Origin: Arthrobacter sp. SO3
Lineage (GTDB): Bacteria > Actinomycetota > Actinomycetes > Actinomycetales > Micrococcaceae
Reading direction: 5' to 3'
Length of the DNA stretch: 64,000 nucleotides
NCBI RefSeq assembly: GCF_020532825.1
Contig: NZ_MQTS01000015.1
Span: forward strand, 1 to 64,000
The first letter of the stretch is position 1. Each line of letters begins with the position of its first letter. Both the position numbers and the translations under genes were made by a program. Shown here piece by piece: positions 61,374 to 64,000 of the stretch. The notes beneath the pieces are model-generated. The model did no database searches. It saw nothing but the letters and a program-made list of their open reading frames with translations, and was not told the origin of the DNA.

Positions 61374-62506
61374 CAGAGGACTGCCGTCTCGTTGACCGCA
61401 GCTGTGTTGACGGCCCCTGTGTTGACGGCACCTGCGTTGACGGCAACCGGGGTGCCGCGCTTGACCGACTCGATGCAGGCCAGCGCCACGGCCAATGCGC
61501 GCCGGGCGTCGGCAGCGCCGGGCGTGAGCGAGTAGGCGGCCGACGGGGGCGTGGTGCCGTCGCGCCGTGCGCGCACGGCGTCGGCAAAGTCGACGAGTTC
61601 ATCGGTGTAGGCCTGGCGGAACAGCTCGATGTTCAGCCGCGGGGTGTCGGCCGACATCCCTTCGGCGGTGAACCGGCGCGCGGCGGTTTCCGTGGCGCGG
61701 CCGGCCTGGACCATGCCCTTGGAGCCGAAGACTTCCCCGCGGATGTCGTAGCCGTAGAGGGCGCTGAAATTTGCCTCGGCCACCGCGATGGAACCGTTGC
61801 TGTAGCGGATGGTCACGACTGCCGTGTCCAGGAAGCCCTGGTCGCGCAGTCCGGGTTCCACGAGCGCGTCGGCAACGGCGTAGACGTCCACCGGTTCGGC
61901 GCCTTCGTTGAACCAGTTCAGCGTGTCGAAGTCGTGAATCAGGGTTTCCAGGAAGACGGTCCACGCCGGGACCCTGGCTGCGTGCGGGATGCGTCCCGTG
62001 CCGGGATCCCGGGTCAGCGACCGCAGCAGTTGCGGTGTTCCGACGGTTCCGGCGGCGAGATCCTTCTTGGCGGCCTGGAAGTCCGCCGCGTACCGGCGGT
62101 TGAAGCCGATCTGGAAATGCACTCCTGCTGCCTCCACGGCGGCCAGGGCGGCGTCGAGCTCGTCGAGCCCCTGCCCGGCCGGCTTCTCGCAGAACACATG
62201 CTTCCCGGCGGCGGCGGCCTGGGCGATCAGCGCGGAGTGGAAGCGCGCCGGGCTGGCAATGATGACGGCGTCGATTTCCGGGTCGGCGAGGATGTCGCCC
62301 GCGTCGGCGGTCACCTTGCCGGCTCCCAGGGCGGTTGCCAGCGCGCCAGCGGATTCCACGTTGGGGTCAGCGATGGCCGCGAGCTCGGCGCCCGGGACCC
62401 GGCGGGCGATGCTTTCGGCGTGGAAAGCACCCATCCAGCCCGAGCCGATGAGCCCGATCCGCACGGGCAGGACGGCGTCGGAAGGGTTGTGGTTCAGGTA
62501 AGCCAA
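61373..62506 (-). CDS. Gfo/Idh/MocA-family oxidoreductase, IolG-like
   Basis: A 377-residue NAD-dependent dehydrogenase. GLIGSGWMGAFHAESI is the cofactor motif, VFCEKPAGQG holds the catalytic Lys, LIHDFDTLNWF the active-site residues, and the late YGYDIRGEVFGSKG block matches Bacillus IolG better than the paralogue downstream. Inositol 2-dehydrogenase activity is therefore likely. The last 25 residues come from a 15-bp tandem repeat (61391-61450) and read as Ala-Val-Asn-Thr/Ala-Gly units, an odd tail not needed by the family. AAGGAC is upstream of the start at 62506. Confidence 0.85.
   Translation of the reverse strand: MAYLNHNPSDAVLPVRIGLIGSGWMGAFHAESIARRVPGAELAAIADPNVESAGALATALGAGKVTADAGDILADPEIDAVIIASPARFHSALIAQAAAAGKHVFCEKPAGQGLDELDAALAAVEAAGVHFQIGFNRRYAADFQAAKKDLAAGTVGTPQLLRSLTRDPGTGRIPHAARVPAWTVFLETLIHDFDTLNWFNEGAEPVDVYAVADALVEPGLRDQGFLDTAVVTIRYSNGSIAVAEANFSALYGYDIRGEVFGSKGMVQAGRATETAARRFTAEGMSADTPRLNIELFRQAYTDELVDFADAVRARRDGTTPPSAAYSLTPGAADARRALAVALACIESVKRGTPVAVNAGAVNTGAVNTAAVNETAVL
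61391..61450. repeat. 15-bp tandem repeat, four units, inside a coding 3' end
   Basis: Four 15-bp units of the form GTTGACGGCxCCTGT run from 61391 to 61450 (the first reads GTTGACCGCAGCTGT, the last GTTGACGGCAACCGG). As 15 is a multiple of three, the repeat adds five-residue Ala-Val-Asn units to the C-terminus of the IolG-like protein without breaking the frame. Confidence 0.9.
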
Positions 62507-62539
62507 AGGCTTGTCCTTTCTAGATTCAGACCGCAGTTA

Positions 62540-63454
62540 TTAGTAAGTCTTGCCGGTGGTCTGGGCCACCTCGGCCACCTCGCCCTGGACTTCCTTGACG
62601 ACGTCGCCGTGCCCGCCGAGTTGTTCGAGTTCGTGGGCGAGTTCGGCGAGTTCGGCGCCGCCGGCCATTTGGGCCGTCAGTTCGTCGAGGGTGATGTCCT
62701 TTTTGTCGTAGTAGCCGATGGACTTGCCGCGTTTGAGCAGCAGGAACCGGTCGCCGACGGGGAAGGCGTGGTGCGGGTTGTGGGTGATGAAGATGACGCC
62801 GAGGCCGCGGTCGCGGGCCTGCAGGATGTAGCGGAGCACCACGCCGGACTGCTTCACGCCCAGGGCGGCGGTGGGCTCGTCCAGGATCAGGACCTTCGCG
62901 CCGAAGTACACGGCCCGGGCGATTGCGACGCACTGGCGTTCACCGCCGGAGAGCTGGCCGATGGGCTGTTCCACGTCGCGCAGGTCGATGCCCATCGCGG
63001 CGAGTTCCTGGAGCGTGATCTCCTTCATCTTCTCGACGTCCATGCTCTTGAACGGGCCGAAGCCGGAGGTCAGTTCCGAGCCGAGGAAGAAGTTCCGCCA
63101 GATCGGCATCAGGGGCACCACCGCGAGGTCCTGGTAGACCGTGGCGATGCCGGCGTCCAGCGCGTCGCGGGGTGAGGTGAATTTGCGTTCCTCGCCCATG
63201 ACCTTCAGGATCCCGGCGTCGTGCTGGTGCAGGCCGGCGATGATCTTGATCAGGGTGGATTTGCCGGCGCCGTTGTCGCCCAGGACGCAGGTGACGCGGC
63301 CGTTGTCCACGGCCATCGTGACATCACTCAGGGCGATGATGTTGCCGTAGTGCTTGGCGACCCCGTCGAGGGAGAGCAGGTGCACGGGGGTATGGGTGAG
63401 GGGGTCTTTTTCGTTCTGCAGCAGCGTTTGCTGGTCGATTTCTTTGGCGTTCAT
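62540..63454 (-). CDS. Sugar ABC transporter ATP-binding protein
   Basis: A 304-residue single-domain ABC ATPase of the monosaccharide/inositol importer class. Walker [12 protein letters not shown]-loop VYQDLAVVP, signature LSGGERQ and Walker [13 protein letters not shown] are all intact, followed by [10 protein letters not shown]. Family ATPases are usually double-length (RbsA); the single form occurs with FrcA-like and several actinobacterial importers. The neighbouring inositol-type genes suggest a cyclitol as substrate. It lies between the dehydrogenase operon and the permease gene in the same direction. The C-terminal 30 residues are Glu/Val-rich and specific to this protein. Confidence 0.93.
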   Translation of the reverse strand: MNAKEIDQQTLLQNEKDPLTHTPVHLLSLDGVAKHYGNIIALSDVTMAVDNGRVTCVLGDNGAGKSTLIKIIAGLHQHDAGILKVMGEERKFTSPRDALDAGIATVYQDLAVVPLMPIWRNFFLGSELTSGFGPFKSMDVEKMKEITLQELAAMGIDLRDVEQPIGQLSGGERQCVAIARAVYFGAKVLILDEPTAALGVKQSGVVLRYILQARDRGLGVIFITHNPHHAFPVGDRFLLLKRGKSIGYYDKKDITLDELTAQMAGGAELAELAHELEQLGGHGDVVKEVQGEVAEVAQTTGKTY

Positions 63455-63470
63455 GTTCTTCGGGGCCCCT

Positions 63471-64000
63471 TTACTTCAGTTCCGCGCGGCGCTTGACGAT
63501 GAGGTTGACGATGGTGGCCAGCAGCAGCATCAGGCCCAGGAAGAACTTGAACCAGTCCGGGTTCCACTGGGCGTAGACGATGCCCTTGTTGGCCATGCCG
63601 AAGATGAACGCGCCGATCGCGCCGCCGATCGCCGAGCCGTAGCCGCCGGTGAGCAGGCAGCCGCCGATGACCGCGGCGATGATGTAGAGGAATTCGTTGC
63701 CGACGCCTTCACCGGACTGCACGGTGTCGAAAGCGAAGAGGTTGTGCATGCCCAGGATCCAGCCGCAGAACCCCACGGCCATGAACAGGCCGATCTTGGT
63801 GGCCTTGACCGGCACGCCCACGGCGCGGGCGGCGTTGGCGTCCCCGCCGACGGCGAAGATCCAGTTCCCCACCCGGGTCCGCATCAGCACCCAGGTGGCC
63901 ACAGCGACGAGCGCGAACCAGATGAACACGGTGATCTTGACTTCGACGCCGCCGATGCTGACCGAGGAGGCGAACACCGCCCGGGCCGAGGCGAAGCCGT
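63471..64000 (-). CDS. Sugar ABC transporter permease (5' end outside window)
   Basis: The visible 175 residues are the C-terminal part of a monosaccharide-class membrane permease (RbsC/FrcC type, BPD_transp_2). Hydrophobic segments [32 protein letters not shown] and the paired helices [32 protein letters not shown] are typical, ending in [22 protein letters not shown]. The frame continues through the window edge with GFASARA, so the start is missing, not lost. It forms the importer together with the ATPase 16 nt downstream; the solute-binding protein gene should lie beyond the edge. Confidence 0.92.
   Translation of the reverse strand, partial: GFASARAVFASSVSIGGVEVKITVFIWFALVAVATWVLMRTRVGNWIFAVGGDANAARAVGVPVKATKIGLFMAVGFCGWILGMHNLFAFDTVQSGEGVGNEFLYIIAAVIGGCLLTGGYGSAIGGAIGAFIFGMANKGIVYAQWNPDWFKFFLGLMLLLATIVNLIVKRRAELK

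Overview
The window is high-GC DNA with dense, mostly minus-strand operons. It looks like an actinobacterial chromosome, most likely Micrococcaceae (Arthrobacter or Pseudarthrobacter type). This rests on gene content: a DUF6318-type lipoprotein, a tiny subunit beside an OFA-family MFS carrier, GntR-controlled sugar operons, and a P-II protein with Tyr51. Several starts are GTG or TTG. I see no rRNA, tRNA, phage, insertion sequence or CRISPR array. The genus is an inference from family content, not a database result.

Layout. 1-8.4 kb: a membrane-anchored alpha/beta hydrolase, a frameshifted glyoxalase-family gene, a gamma-glutamyltransferase/OFA-transporter operon, the RNA-binding protein Tex and a SOUL protein. 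8.4-12.4 kb: a 7-bp tandem repeat upstream of a large RecB-nuclease/RNase H/helicase protein. 12.6-21.2 kb: an eight-gene catabolic operon with its GntR/FCD regulator. The genes encode a TIM-barrel enzyme, a DAK-type kinase, an RpiB-like and a TIM-like isomerase, two dehydrogenases, an MFS carrier and a small membrane protein. The likeliest reading is a sugar acid or tetritol being converted to D-erythrose 4-phosphate through erythrulose phosphates. 21.5-27.2 kb: Old-Yellow enzyme, butanediol dehydrogenase, a flavin monooxygenase and a divergent AcoR-like regulator. 27.2-28.8 kb: two exported proteins. 29.2-34.1 kb: a PPOX-fold protein, then an orphan Vsr endonuclease and an McrBC system (DNA modification defence). 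34.2-41.5 kb: thioesterase, a heterodimeric ABC exporter, and a MarR-controlled DHA2 drug exporter. 41.6-48.9 kb: nitrogen metabolism, with a ThDP enzyme and ureohydrolase, GlnK, Amt, an XRE-cupin regulator and a sodium/solute symporter. 49-53 kb: an acidic small protein, an MbfA-like ferritin/VIT1 protein, a secreted metalloprotease and a LOG protein. 53-56 kb: a second SDR-MFS-GntR cassette. 56-64 kb: an SRPBCC protein, a glutamine-amidotransferase hydrolase, then inositol catabolism (GntR/UTRA, IolB, two Gfo/Idh/MocA oxidoreductases, a TIM-barrel isomerase, a sugar ABC ATPase and a permease cut by the window edge).

The most unusual feature is an intergenic element found twice (12382-12558 and 21232-21408). 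Each copy has a 27-nt dyad at its centre. GGGACATG-type units flank it in mirror orientation, at exactly 40, 72, 104 (and once 136) nt from the centre, so the repeat period is 32 nt. Spacing is identical in both copies, although the loci are unrelated. The stem shows one change that keeps pairing. This is neither an annotated gene nor a simple terminator, and I know of no described element with this architecture.
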